Part shown: positions 25,701 through 37,100 of the stretch, piece after piece | Layout of the letters: each line of letters begins with the position of its first letter | How positions within the stretch are numbered: the stretch's first letter is position 1 | Origin: Bacteroidales bacterium | GTDB lineage: Bacteria; Bacteroidota; Bacteroidia; Bacteroidales; TTA-H9 | Direction: 5' to 3' | Length of the DNA stretch: 64,000 nt | Assembly: GCA_030656615.1 (NCBI GenBank) | Contig: JAUSOY010000063.1 | Location: forward strand, 1-64,000 | The notes under the pieces: generated by a model | The model's database searches: none | The model's input: the letters and a program-made list of their open reading frames with translations, nothing else | What the model was told of the DNA's origin: nothing | Position numbers and translations under genes: made by a program

Positions 25701-26087
25701 CGGCAGTCTTATAAGCGGGATTCTGTCCCCGGAATAAATTCCGGGTTTCTATCATTTATCTCGACCTTTTGTCACCAAAAGGCTCTATCGGCCTACCCTC
25801 CGGCACAGTGCGGGCAGCACTGCTGTAAACCACTGACGAATCAGTGATTTTCACTGCCGGTTTATTTGGCCTTTCAACCCCTGAGGTTTACCCTCGACCC
25901 ATGTTACCATGAACCGACGTGAGCTCTTACCTCACATTTTCACCCTTACCCCGTATGAAACGGGGCGGTTATTTTCTGTGGCACTTGCTGTACCCGGAAA
26001 TCCGGGGCCTTCCTGTTAGGAAGCAGGGCGCCCTGTGTTGTCCCGACTTTCCTCCCCCTTTAAGAGGGCGATAGAACGGACTGCCGC
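25701..26087 (-). ncRNA. rnpB: RNase P RNA (class A)
   Basis: About 387 nt, the catalytic RNA of RNase P that matures tRNA 5' ends. Visible on the minus strand: P1 formed by GCGGCAGUC at the 5' end and GACUGCCG at the 3' end; the conserved GGAGGAAAGUC segment followed by an ACACAGGGCGCC stretch; the AAGGGUGAAA core segment; and near the 3' side GAGGGUAGGCCGAUAG followed later by the AUAAAUGAUAGAA region. These are the invariant core elements of bacterial RNase P RNA in the right order. It lies between the Smr gene and the cysteate-synthase gene. Confidence 0.95.
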
Positions 26088-26113
26088 TATTTTTTCAATG
26101 AACAAAAATCGTA

Positions 26114-27214
26114 CTATTCTATACCTCTTTCATGAGTTATCATTACATCGATGGCACCAATTCCAAATTTCGCCATGGGTGCGGCCTGAAAATAAACGCT
26201 TCGATATTCTTTAAGTTTATCACGCAGGAAATTTTTAAGAATGCCATTTCCAACGCCATGAATGAAAGTAACTTTATAATAATTTTCCTGAATGGCTGCT
26301 TCTAAACAACGAGAAAAATAAGCTAACTGAAGATCTCTTATTTCCTCTGGTTTCAAGCGGGCATGATCGACAACCATGGCCTCAATATGCAAATCTACTA
26401 TTGCCTCACGATGGGCTGTTTTATGCTTCGAAATAAATGATTCTGGCAAAACTTGTTTGGCTTCAACCTGAGGAATTTCCTCACCATATTTTTCCGCCAT
26501 TACTTCCTGCCCAACTATTTTCAGAGATTTTATCTCACTTACCAGATATATAAAAGCCTTACCCGGAAAGAACGCATATTCGCGATAATTATCTTCTTTG
26601 ACAAAACGTACCGGGTTAATTTTAAATCCAGCATTTAATGGTAAATATGGTGCTTGTGTCTCATCCGTATGAAACAATATCTGCAGATGCCCTTCCGAAT
26701 GAGCCTCAACTTCTTCACGACTAAAACTGGCAACCAACGCTTTGGAATATGCAGGTATTGAACCGTAATCAAGGCCGCAAAGCCTGTTTTTATCCTTTTT
26801 TTGAAAAATATTATACAGAAGTTCTAAGTTGGAATAATTCACCACAAACAAATCAATATTACCCGTGATGAGCCATTTTTGATCGTGGGGTGCCCAAGCC
26901 AGATAAATGCCTTCAGGATTTGCCGAACGCTTAAGGCTACCGGGAAGCGAACTCACACCATATGATTCTTCGTATTCGGGTTCAGTATTTTTCTCCGGAT
27001 GTTGCCTAACGGGTGCAGACACATTGAAATCTTCTTCAAAAAAACTGGCTGCCTTTCCGGTAATTTCCATTTTTATCAAGTCGGAAGTGGCCGTGGGAAT
27101 TTCAAAACCGTCCTCAATATTAACATATACGAGCGATGGACTGGCAATACGACTAACAACACCTCCACCACTCTGATTTAAAAATTTTACTTTATCACCT
27201 ATCTGAAATTTCAT
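26114..27214 (-). CDS. DUF2027 and Smr-domain protein
   Basis: 366 residues. An N-terminal SH3-like region (IGDKVKFLNQSGGGVVSRI, about 3-21) opens a DUF2027 module that reaches about 230. The C-terminal about 90 residues are an Smr domain: VDLHIEAM (the DLHx motif), a helix with LQLAYFSRCLEAA, and VTFIHGVGNGILKNFLRDKL. Smr domains nick or bind nucleic acids and are found at the end of MutS2; here the domain is fused to DUF2027, a Bacteroidota-typical arrangement. Cytoplasmic; nucleic-acid role inferred, target unknown. A TACCTTTG box at 27320-27327 could be its -7 element. Confidence 0.87.
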   Translation of the reverse strand: MKFQIGDKVKFLNQSGGGVVSRIASPSLVYVNIEDGFEIPTATSDLIKMEITGKAASFFEEDFNVSAPVRQHPEKNTEPEYEESYGVSSLPGSLKRSANPEGIYLAWAPHDQKWLITGNIDLFVVNYSNLELLYNIFQKKDKNRLCGLDYGSIPAYSKALVASFSREEVEAHSEGHLQILFHTDETQAPYLPLNAGFKINPVRFVKEDNYREYAFFPGKAFIYLVSEIKSLKIVGQEVMAEKYGEEIPQVEAKQVLPESFISKHKTAHREAIVDLHIEAMVVDHARLKPEEIRDLQLAYFSRCLEAAIQENYYKVTFIHGVGNGILKNFLRDKLKEYRSVYFQAAPMAKFGIGAIDVMITHERGIE

Positions 27215-27370
27215 CCTTAATTTATTGTTTCTATGTAAAATAAATTTACACTTCTGTCATCTCTTATTAATTGATTACAATATTTTTAAGATACATGAGT
27301 GTAATATGTATGTTTTATGCAAAGGTACGATAAAATACAGAGGTCTTCAGCCATCGCGAAGCCGGCCATA

Positions 27371-27405
27371 AAAAAGAAAGCCCGGAGCTTTTGACTCCGG
27401 GTTTT
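27371..27405 (-). terminator. Rho-independent terminator of the prolyl oligopeptidase gene
   Basis: Stem CCCGGAG (27381-27387) with CTCCGGG (27395-27401); reading the minus strand, the stem is followed by CTTTCTTTTTT. It lies 22 bases after the stop of the 27423-29543 gene. A shorter T-rich tail also follows on the plus strand. Confidence 0.8.
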
Positions 27406-27422
27406 AGTTTTGCGAATAAAAC

Positions 27423-29543
27423 CTAGAATTTTGGTTTCATTCCAAGATTATACATTACAAAAGACCACATATCAGCAGCCTCTTCAATAATTTTTGAAGT
27501 GGGTTTTCCGGCTCCATGACCAGCTTTCGTTTCAATGCGAATTAAAACAGGAGCATCACCAGCTTGTGCTTCCTGTAAGGCAGCAATATATTTAAAGCTA
27601 TGAGCAGGCACAACTCTGTCGTCATGATCTGCCGTCATTACAAGTGTGGCAGGATACTTTGTGCCACTTTTTATCGAATGTAAAGGCGAGTATGATTTAA
27701 GATAATTAAACATCTCAGGGCTGTCTTCCGAGGTGCCATAATCGCTGGCCCATGCCCATCCAATGGTAAATTTATTATACCGAAGCATATCCATCACACC
27801 AACAGCAGGTACAGCAGCTGCAAAAAGTTCAGGACGTTGATTAAGCACCGCGCCAACCAATAAACCACCATTGGAACCACCATTGATAGCCAATTTTTCA
27901 GGCGATGTATATGAATGGCTAATCAGATATTCGGCGGCAGCTATAAAATCATCAAAAACATTCTGTTTCTGCATTTTAGTTCCCGCTTTATGCCATTCCT
28001 CTCCATACTCACCACCGCCACGGATGTTTGCAACAACGTATATTCCTCCATTCTGAAGAAAAGGTAGCCGACTGATGCTAAAGTTCGGCGTAAGACTTAT
28101 ATTAAACCCACCATAACCATAAAGAAGTGTCGGGTTATTACCATTCATGCGGATGCCTTTTTTATATACAAGAAACATGGGAATGGATGTTGAATCTTTT
28201 GAACGATAAAACACCTGCTTAATCTCAAAATCTTCGGGTTTAAAATCTATTTCAGGCTTGCGAAATACTTCCGATGTATTTTTGTTGACATCGTATTTAA
28301 AAATTGTTGTCGGATAAATATACGATGTAAAAGCATAAAAAGCCTCTGAATTGTTTTTGTCTCCACTCATTCCGCCCAATGTACCCGGTCCTGGTATTGC
28401 AACTTCTTCGAGCATTTTACCATCCATATTATAAACATAGGCATGGTGGCAGGCGTCTTTCATGTATTGAACAATAATTTTCCCACCAATAAGATTAACA
28501 CTTTCCAAAACCTCTTCTTTTTGAGGAATAATCGTTAACCAATCTGATGAGGCTGGTTTAGACAAATTTACTTTGACCAATTGCCTGCGCGGAGCTCCTT
28601 CATTGGTTATAACCAAAAGATCATCGCCTACATTGTCAACAACATTGTAATCAAAATCGAAGCTGCTACCAATTTGAACGGGTTTTGCGTTTTTTACATT
28701 CAAATCGATGACGTACATTCGGTTTCCGCTGGTTGATTCACTTTCTGAAATAACAAGAAACCGCTCATCTTCTGTAACCTGGGCATAAAAATTTCGCAAA
28801 GGGTTTTTGGTGTCTTCCCATACTTTTATATCCTTATCTCTGGTATTGCCTAGTTTATGATAAAAAACCTTATGAAATTCATTTTTATTCGACAAGGCCA
28901 AACCTAGAGCCGGAGCATCATAGCAACTATAATAAAAGCCATCGCCCTTCCACGAAATTCCACTGAATTTTACCCATTCAATATGATCTTCGAGAACTTT
29001 ACCAGTTTCAACCTCCAGGACATAAATATCGTTCCAATCGGAGCCTGCTTTAGCAATGCAATAACCCAGATATTTTCCATCATTGGAAACAGAAAGAGAG
29101 GCAAGGGCGGAAGTGCCGTCTTCTGCCAGTTTATTAGGATCGAGTAAAACCCGGGCATCGCCATCAAGGCCATTCTGTACATAAAGAACGCTCTGATTCT
29201 GCATGCCATCATTTTTAAAATAAAAATAATTTCCGGCTTTTTTAAAAGGGACTCCGAATTTAGGATAATCCCATATTTTGGTCAAACGTTCCTGAAGCGC
29301 ATTACGAAAAGGAATCGTTGCCAGATAACTGAAGGTAACTTCATTCTGAGCCTTGACCCATTCACCAGTTTCGGCAGACGTATCATTTTCGAGCCAACGA
29401 TATGGATCAGCTACATCATTTCCAAAATATTCATCGGTTTGTTCCCCTTTTTGTGTGATGGGATAGTCGATTTTTACATGCTGATTACATGCAGCAGCAA
29501 AAAGGATAAGCGCCATAAAGCTGATTGTTTTATAAAGTTTCAT
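27423..29543 (-). CDS. Prolyl oligopeptidase (S9A), lipoprotein
   Basis: 706 residues. A lipoprotein signal (LFAAACNQH, Cys19) indicates anchoring in the envelope. The N-terminal part (about 40-430) is the seven-bladed propeller lid, starting YRWLEND. The alpha/beta-hydrolase domain carries the triad: Ser557 in GGSNGG, Asp in TADHDDRV and His in KAGHGAG. GGGEYGEEWH and NIRGGG are family marks. It cleaves proline-containing oligopeptides, presumably in the periplasm. Own promoter likely (TAGGTTTG at 29577-29584); own terminator at 27371-27405, so monocistronic. Confidence 0.93.
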   Translation of the reverse strand: MKLYKTISFMALILFAAACNQHVKIDYPITQKGEQTDEYFGNDVADPYRWLENDTSAETGEWVKAQNEVTFSYLATIPFRNALQERLTKIWDYPKFGVPFKKAGNYFYFKNDGMQNQSVLYVQNGLDGDARVLLDPNKLAEDGTSALASLSVSNDGKYLGYCIAKAGSDWNDIYVLEVETGKVLEDHIEWVKFSGISWKGDGFYYSCYDAPALGLALSNKNEFHKVFYHKLGNTRDKDIKVWEDTKNPLRNFYAQVTEDERFLVISESESTSGNRMYVIDLNVKNAKPVQIGSSFDFDYNVVDNVGDDLLVITNEGAPRRQLVKVNLSKPASSDWLTIIPQKEEVLESVNLIGGKIIVQYMKDACHHAYVYNMDGKMLEEVAIPGPGTLGGMSGDKNNSEAFYAFTSYIYPTTIFKYDVNKNTSEVFRKPEIDFKPEDFEIKQVFYRSKDSTSIPMFLVYKKGIRMNGNNPTLLYGYGGFNISLTPNFSISRLPFLQNGGIYVVANIRGGGEYGEEWHKAGTKMQKQNVFDDFIAAAEYLISHSYTSPEKLAINGGSNGGLLVGAVLNQRPELFAAAVPAVGVMDMLRYNKFTIGWAWASDYGTSEDSPEMFNYLKSYSPLHSIKSGTKYPATLVMTADHDDRVVPAHSFKYIAALQEAQAGDAPVLIRIETKAGHGAGKPTSKIIEEAADMWSFVMYNLGMKPKF

Positions 29544-29685
29544 TGCTTATTTTTTGGTGATCAGTTTTTATTGATGCAAACCTACAGGAATTTTATGAAA
29601 TATTACCCTCAAATCAGCGTCATTCAGGTTTGCAGGGTAAAAATCCGGATAGAAAACCCTAAACTTGCAGTTTAAATTATTATCC

Positions 29686-30588
29686 ATGGAAACGAAAATA
29701 AAGCTACAGACCGTGTATCAAAGTTATTACGTCGACGATACACATCAGGATACGTCCATGACCCAAAGACATAAGCGCTCTGAAACCGAATATGATGCCT
29801 CTGGTAAAATTGTTACAGATATTCAGTACGATCAGAATGGATTAGCTGAAACGAAAACCTTAAATACATACGATAAATCAGGAAATCTAATCCGTTCAGA
29901 AGTATATGATTTCGTCGAAGATGTATCCGAGGTTTTTGAAACCGAATGGAATGAAAAAGGACAAAAACTGACTGAAAAAAAGATTTATACGGATGGCTCT
30001 TTCGACCTAAGTAGGTGGGAATATGACACACATTTTTTCTCGATAAAAAAAACAACTTACGACCCGGATAACGAAATTGAACAAATTGTCAGTTTCATCC
30101 ATGTTGAAAATAAAATTCAAAAAGAAATCACTAAAGATTCCGATGGGGAAATTATTCTGGAAGACGAATACGAATATGACATCCATGGCAATGTAATACT
30201 CCACATTCATTCTTCAATAGAAGAAGGATACTCAAGAACTGAACATCAGTATAATGAATCTGGTAAGAGGATTTTTTCGGTTAGTACTGATGAAGATGGT
30301 GATGTGATAGAAAAAACAAAAATCGAAGAATTGGAAGATGGAAGTGGTATTAGCATGACGGAAGAAAGTTCTGCAGGTATCGCATATTACAAAATATCAA
30401 ATGACGAAACCGGGCGGATGTTACAACAAGAAGAATATAATGAAGATAACACGCTTATTAGCAGCATCCAAAGACAATACTTGCCTAACGGACACATTTC
30501 CCGCACTTTGGGAATGATGTATCGTCCTGAATATGATACCGAGCAATATTACAGCATCGATTATAAATATGATTTTTTTGAAAATTAA
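29686..30588 (+). CDS. YD/RHS-like repeat protein of unknown role
   Basis: 300 residues from the ATG at 29686; an ATG-equivalent 21 bases upstream adds seven unlikely residues. The sequence repeats motifs like EYDASGKIV, QYDQNGLAE, TYDKSGNLI, EWNEKGQKL, EYDIHGNVI and HQYNESGKR at about 20-40-residue intervals, resembling the YD (tyrosine-aspartate) repeats of RHS and of small Bacteroidota proteins. There is no signal peptide, no RHS core and no toxin tip, so it is likely a cytoplasmic beta-sheet protein. Function unknown. Confidence 0.6.
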   Translation: METKIKLQTVYQSYYVDDTHQDTSMTQRHKRSETEYDASGKIVTDIQYDQNGLAETKTLNTYDKSGNLIRSEVYDFVEDVSEVFETEWNEKGQKLTEKKIYTDGSFDLSRWEYDTHFFSIKKTTYDPDNEIEQIVSFIHVENKIQKEITKDSDGEIILEDEYEYDIHGNVILHIHSSIEEGYSRTEHQYNESGKRIFSVSTDEDGDVIEKTKIEELEDGSGISMTEESSAGIAYYKISNDETGRMLQQEEYNEDNTLISSIQRQYLPNGHISRTLGMMYRPEYDTEQYYSIDYKYDFFEN

Positions 30589-30821
30589 TGCAATTGCTAA
30601 AGAACCTTGTACAACCAAGGTTTATACCTACTTGTCTGTTTGATGGAAGTCATTGAAGATGATTTATTGATTTTTTTCAATAAAATGTCAACAAAAGGTT
30701 GCAACAGTCTCTGCGACTGAATGATTTTCCATACTTTTGACAAGAATGTGTGAACCGGGAATCCCGGTAAAATTAGGTCAGGCCGAAGATGAACGATACG
30801 ACGATTTTTCGCTATATTGGT

Positions 30822-31142
30822 ATGAATATCATACTCTTTGTCCTTTTGACAGCTTGTGGTAATACGGTCAAATCTGATCAAGTACCCCAATCATCACTGT
30901 CAGAAGCTTCGATTCAGTATACCGTTATTCGTGTAGAAGGAGGCTGGGGCTATGAGATTATTAAAAATGGTCATGTTATCATTCACCAGGCACATATTCC
31001 GGCCATTGAAGGCCGGCAAGCCTTTAAGGACAGTTTGCAAGCACTAAGTACAGCACAACTTATCACCGAAAAAATCAAAAAAAATATTATGCCTCCTTCT
31101 GTAAGTTTGAAAGAACTTGACAGTTTAGGCATATTGCAATAG
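30822..31142 (+). CDS. DUF4907 lipoprotein
   Basis: 106 residues from the ATG at 30822, giving a compact lipoprotein signal (MNIILFVLLTAC, Cys12); an in-frame ATG at 30789 would extend it by 11 residues. The body carries the DUF4907 pattern: YTVIRVEGGWGYEIIKNG, then HIPAIEGRQAF and LQALSTAQLI. It ends 17 bases before the giant kelch-containing T9SS protein and is almost certainly cotranscribed. A role as envelope partner of that protein is inferred from adjacency only. Confidence 0.75.
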   Translation: MNIILFVLLTACGNTVKSDQVPQSSLSEASIQYTVIRVEGGWGYEIIKNGHVIIHQAHIPAIEGRQAFKDSLQALSTAQLITEKIKKNIMPPSVSLKELDSLGILQ

Positions 31143-31158
31143 AAAAATCATTATACGT

Positions 31159-34100
31159 ATGACACCCTCCCCCATGTTGAAAAACTTCTTTCGTTCTACG
31201 CTGATATCCACCATATTGTTATTAACAATATCAACAAAAGCACAGGACACATGGTTACAAAAGACCGACCTTGTTGGTAACAGCCGCAAGGGTGCTATTG
31301 GTTTTGAAATGAATAGCAAGGCTTATGTAGGCACAGGTTTTGACGGTACCTACAGAAAAGATTTCTGGGAATACGACCCCATAAATGATACCTGGACTCA
31401 AATGGCTGATCTCAGCGGAGCAGGACGCGCCTATGCCGTGGGTTTTACAGCTTCAGGAAAAGGATATATTTCGACCGGTTATACCGGCGGTTTTCTGGCC
31501 GACGTTTGGGAATGGGATCCTATCAGCAATACCTGGACACAAAAAAGCAATTTTACAGGAGGTGCCCGTCAGGGTGCTTTTGCCATGAATATCGCCGGGA
31601 AGGCATATATCACCACAGGATTTGACGGAAGTTACAAAAAAGACATCTGGGAATATGCGCCACTGACGGATACATGGATACAAAAAGCGATGTACCCGGG
31701 AACCGCCCGTATTTATGCCACTGGTTTCGTTATCGGAGGAAAAGGATATGTTGGTAGTGGATACGATGCTACTTACCGAAAAGATTTTTATGTTTACGAT
31801 CAGGTGAACAATACCTGGAGTGCTATTGCCGATCTAACGGGAAATATTCGTGGCGGTGCTATCGGATTTACCGTGAGTGGAAATGGATATGTTGGCCTTG
31901 GCGACGATGGTGTTAATCTTCGAAAAGATTTATGGGAATATAATCCAACGGTGAATATTTGGTCAAGAAAATCGGATTTACCCGGTTTGGCACGCGAACA
32001 TGCTGTAGCCTTTACCATTGGAACACAGGCATATATTGTCACAGGATCGGATAATGGAACAGGATATTACAAAGACTTATGGCAGTGGAATAACAATTAC
32101 TGTAATCTTTCCATAATTGCCGCAAAAACGAACATCACTTGCAATGCGGCAAATAATGGGGCATTAGACGTTAGTATAAGTGGTGGAACCGCACCGCTTA
32201 CCTATTCATGGTCAAATGGAGCCACATCCGAAGATTTAACAGGATTGGCACCGGGTGAATACACCCTAAATGTTAGTGATGTGAATGCATGTGCTACTCA
32301 GGCTGTATTCCGTTTCAGTCAGCCCCGTGCTGTACAATTTGGCCGTGATAGCAGTGGCTTCAGTCTTATACGCAGAGGTGGCGGAGTTGGCAATGATGTT
32401 GGAAAAACCGTCTTAAGCGATGCTTCGGGCAATATTTACGTTGCAGGAACATTTTCAGGAACGGCCAGTTTCGGCAGCAGTAACCTGACCAGTATTGGCG
32501 GAAAGGATATTTTTATCGCCAAGTATAATAATCTCGGAAATCTTCAGTGGATACAACAAATTGGTGGTACCATTGATGAAGAGGTTGCTGGTTTGGCCAT
32601 GGATGCTCAGGGGAATATTTATATGACCGGAGCCTTCAGAATTCTTGCCTTTTTCGGTACTCAAATGATTAACAGTATTGGTGAAGCTGACGTATTTCTT
32701 GTAAAATTTAACAACTCAGGTGTTATCCAGTGGGTACAAACCGGAGGCAGTTCTTTTAGCGATTTTGGAAACGCTATCCATTGTGACGCCGCTGGAAACA
32801 CAAGCATTACCGGAATTTTTCAAGGAATGGCTACTTTTCAGGGTCAGAATCTGGTAAGTAATGGTGGTGATGACATTTTCGTAGCACGATACAATACCTA
32901 CGGAGTTTTACAGTGGATAAGGCAAGCTGGCGGATCTTCACCGGATGCCGGAACTTCCATTCATAATTCAGTAAATGGGGATATTTACGTTAGCGGAACC
33001 TTCCAACAAACCGCTGTTTTTGGAGTCAGCAATCTGATAAGTCTGGGCGATGACGATATTTTCCTGGCTCGTTACGATAGATACGGCAATTTATTATTCG
33101 CACAACAATCAGGCGGTACAGGAAACGACAAACCGAATGCCATGACCGGAGATGCAGCCGGAAATATATATCTTGCCGGTCATCTCGAAGGCAGTGCCAG
33201 TATTGGAGGAAATGCACTGGTAAGTAACGGAGGAAAAGACGCCTTTATAGCGAAACTTAATCCAACCGGAACTGCCATTTATGCCTTAAAGGCTGGTGGT
33301 ACAGGGGATGATGCCGCTCTTGGTCTTCACCTGAATGGACGTGGACACGTTGTACTTAGCGGATCCTTTAACAACACGGCATCCTTTGGAACTCAGAACA
33401 TTGTCAGTGCAGGTGGAACAGACCTTTTTATTGCCCGAGTGGATGAAGCCGGTGCTTTCCGACATGCTTTCCGAAGTGGGGGAGTAGGAAATGATGTAGC
33501 AAGCAGTGTTCATACCGATTTACAAAACAATATTTTCATTACTGGTAGTTTCAGCAATTCGTTTAACCCGGGAACCGGATTATTAACCAGTGCCGGAGGC
33601 TCTGATATGTTATTTGCCCGTTTCAGGGAGTACAGTGTTTATAAGGCTCCGTTGATTACACAAGTTACCTGTCAGGGTGGTGCCGATGGCTCAATTCAGA
33701 CATGGGTTGCCGGTGGAACTCCCGATTACACCTTTTTATGGTCAAGCGGAGCCACTACCCAAAATATCACAGGAATAGGCGCAGGTTCATTTCAATATAC
33801 GGCCACTGATCAGTTGGGTTGTACAAAAGACACTACTTTTATCATCACTTCTCTTTACAACGATCCGACCGCCCCGGTTTCTGCATCCATTGATCGGAAT
33901 AATTTCTGCGCTAATGATGCTGGACTTATCACGCTCACCGCTGTTGGCGGAACCGGTGACAGCCTGAAATGGTACACTGGTGCTTGCGGAAGTACCTTCG
34001 TTGGAGCTGGTACTGTTTTAGTTATTCCTTCACCGGATGTTACTACCACATATTTTGCCCGTTGGGAAAATCCTTGCGGCCAAACTACCTGTGTAGATGT

Positions 34101-37100
34101 TATTGCTACAGTTATTCCGTTGCCAGAAGCCCCATTAAGCGTAAGTTCTAGTGCCACAACCATTTGTGCCGGTACTGGCTCTATTACACTTACAGCCACC
34201 GGAGGCTCCGGACAAATTTTACGCTGGTATTCAGGAAGTTGTGGCGGAACATTATCGGGAGCAGGTAATCCTATCACCATTCCTGCTCCAGCAACTTCGA
34301 CAACTTATTTTGCCCGCTGGGAAAATTCATGCGGAGTGTCCAGCTGTGCTTCCGTTAGCATTACCGTAAATCCTCTACCACAAAAAGTAACTTCAATTAC
34401 GGTTGATACCAATAATTTTTGTTATAATTTCCCGGGTACCATTACCCTGACCGCCGTGGGTGGATCAGGAAGCACGCTTAAATGGTCAGCAGGAAATTGT
34501 CAGGGGACCGTTCTTGGAACAGGGCCATCCATTGTAACAGACGCTCCTTCTGTCACGACCAAATATTATGCCTGGTGGGAAAATTCATGCGGGCCTTCAC
34601 TTTGTGACTCAATTACCATCAATGTGTTATTACCTCCCACTCCGCCTCTTTCGGCAAGTGTTAATACCCCGGCGTATTGTCTTGGAACGGTCAATACCAT
34701 CACCTTAACCGCTACCGGAGGTTCAGGAACCACATTGAAATGGTACAAAGGATATTGTGGAAGTCCCCAGTTGGTTGGTACAGGTACAACTTTAACCATA
34801 CCAGCTCCAAGCAGCAATACGATGTATTATGCACGTTGGGAAACGACTTGCGGATATACAGTTTGTGTAAATACGGGGGTAACAATTCATCCACTTCCTA
34901 CTGCATCTTTCACAGGTTTAGGAGGAAGCTATTGTATTAATGCTACTCCGGTAACTCTAACCGGAAATTATCAGCCTTCCGGTACATTCTCAGGAAATCC
35001 GGGCGTAATTGACAATCTGAACGGTACGGCAACTTTCAATCCCGCACTTGCCGGAGCTGGTGGCCCTTATACAGTAACTTACAGTTATACAGACCCTAAT
35101 GGCTGCTCATCTTCTGCTTCACAATCAGTTACGGTTAGACCTCTTCCTTTCGTAAATTTTGCCGGATTGGCCGCACAGTATTGTGTAAATGCCAACCCGA
35201 TCAGTCTCACAGGAAATCAAGCTCCTTACGGTGCTTTCAACGGATCGGGCATTACATCCAGTTCAAATGGCGTGGGGGTTTTCAATCCTTCGGTAGCAGG
35301 TGTTGGTGGTCCTCATAGCATAACCTATAGTTTTACTGATATTTACGGTTGTTCAAAGGATACCACAAAAACGACTATGGTTAATGCGTTACCTACCGTA
35401 AGTATTGCCGGTCTTGGAACAACCTACTGCATAAATACTCCTCCGGTTACTATTATTGGCAGCCCCGCCACAAATGGATTTTTCGGTGGCCCGGGAATTA
35501 CCAATATTGCCCCAGGACAGGCTGTATTTGATCCTGCTATGGCTGGATTAGGTGGTCCCTATCAAATTACATATTCGAATACCGATGTAAACGGATGTTC
35601 CAATATTGCTGCGGTGGGCGTAACCGTATTTGATATTCCAAGCCTTAACTTTACCGGATTGCAATCCAGTTATTGTATGAATGCTCTGTCATCAACACTT
35701 ATTGGGAATATGGCACCCGGAGGTACGTTCAGTGGTCCTGGCATTACACCCAACACCAATGGTACAGCCATTTTTAATCCATCAACAGCAGGTGCAGGAA
35801 CCCATACAATCACGTACAGCTACACTGACCCCAACGGTTGCGGAAATACTTTTACAAAAACCACAACCATATTACCCATTCCAACGGTAGATTTTACAGG
35901 ATTAAACACAATTACCTGCCTAAATGCCAATACGGTTTTACTTACCGGTAATCAGGCACCTTTTGGATCATTCACAGGTCCCGGAATTTCAAATCTTGCC
36001 AATGGAACCGCAACTTTCAATCCGGTTTCTGCCGGAGTGGGTGGACCATTTAATATTACCTATACTTATACAGCCTTAAACGGATGTACGAACAGCATAG
36101 TAAAACAGACAACGGTTCCAGCCTTACCCACCCTCAATTTTACTGGCTTAAATCTCTCATATTGTATAAATTCGACGGCCGTTACCCTAACGGGTAATCA
36201 AGCTCCCCAAGGAACTTTTACCGGTCCTGGAATCACTGATAATGCGAATGGAACTGCCCAATTTAATCCAACCATGGCAGGCATTGGTACACACACCATT
36301 ACTTATACGTATACAGACGTAAACGGATGTACCAACACAAAAACAAAAACCACCACGGTCAATTCCTTACCATTACCCACAATACTTGGATTATTACCAG
36401 CATATTGTGTCAATGGAAGCACTGATACCATCACAGGAAGTTTTTATCCATTAGGAACCTTCACCGGTCCCGGTATTACGGATTTAGGAATCGGTATGGC
36501 CATTTTTGATCCTGCTGTAGCAGGAGTTGGTGGACCGTATGACATTATTTATGAGTATATCGATTTTAATGGTTGTACCAATGATACCACATATCAGGTA
36601 ACAGTTAATGCAGCCCCCTCGGTTGATTTTAATCCTTTCCTGCCGGAGTATTGCATTGATGCAGTGGCAGTTCTCATTGCCGGAAATCAGGCACCGAATG
36701 GAAGTTTTACCGGACCCGGAATCTCGGATCTGGGAAATGGAACAGCCATGTTCGATCCGGCTGTTGCAGGTGCTGGCATCAAATCAGTTACTTATTCCTA
36801 TACTGACCTGAACGGTTGTACCAAAGACACAACGAAGACTACTACAGTGATTGCCTTACCGGTTAAGCCCTCACTTATCACCGTTGATTCCAATAATTAC
36901 TGTGCCAATACGGTTGTTGATATTATGCTTGTAGCCTTTGGAGGTGCTGGAGATACACTCGTTTGGTTCGAGGGTAGCTGTGGAGGAACGCTTATCGGTG
37001 GCGGAAATTATCTCACCATCCCAGCCCCAAATGACACAATAACCTATTACGCCCGTTGGGAAAATCAGTGTGGAGAGTCCGAATGCGACAGCATCAAGAT

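Noticed and set aside
33855-34280. 141-codon minus-strand frame inside the giant gene
   Set aside because: Proline-rich reverse translation of the A repeats; similar frames recur at other repeats (34566, 37563), as expected of shadows.
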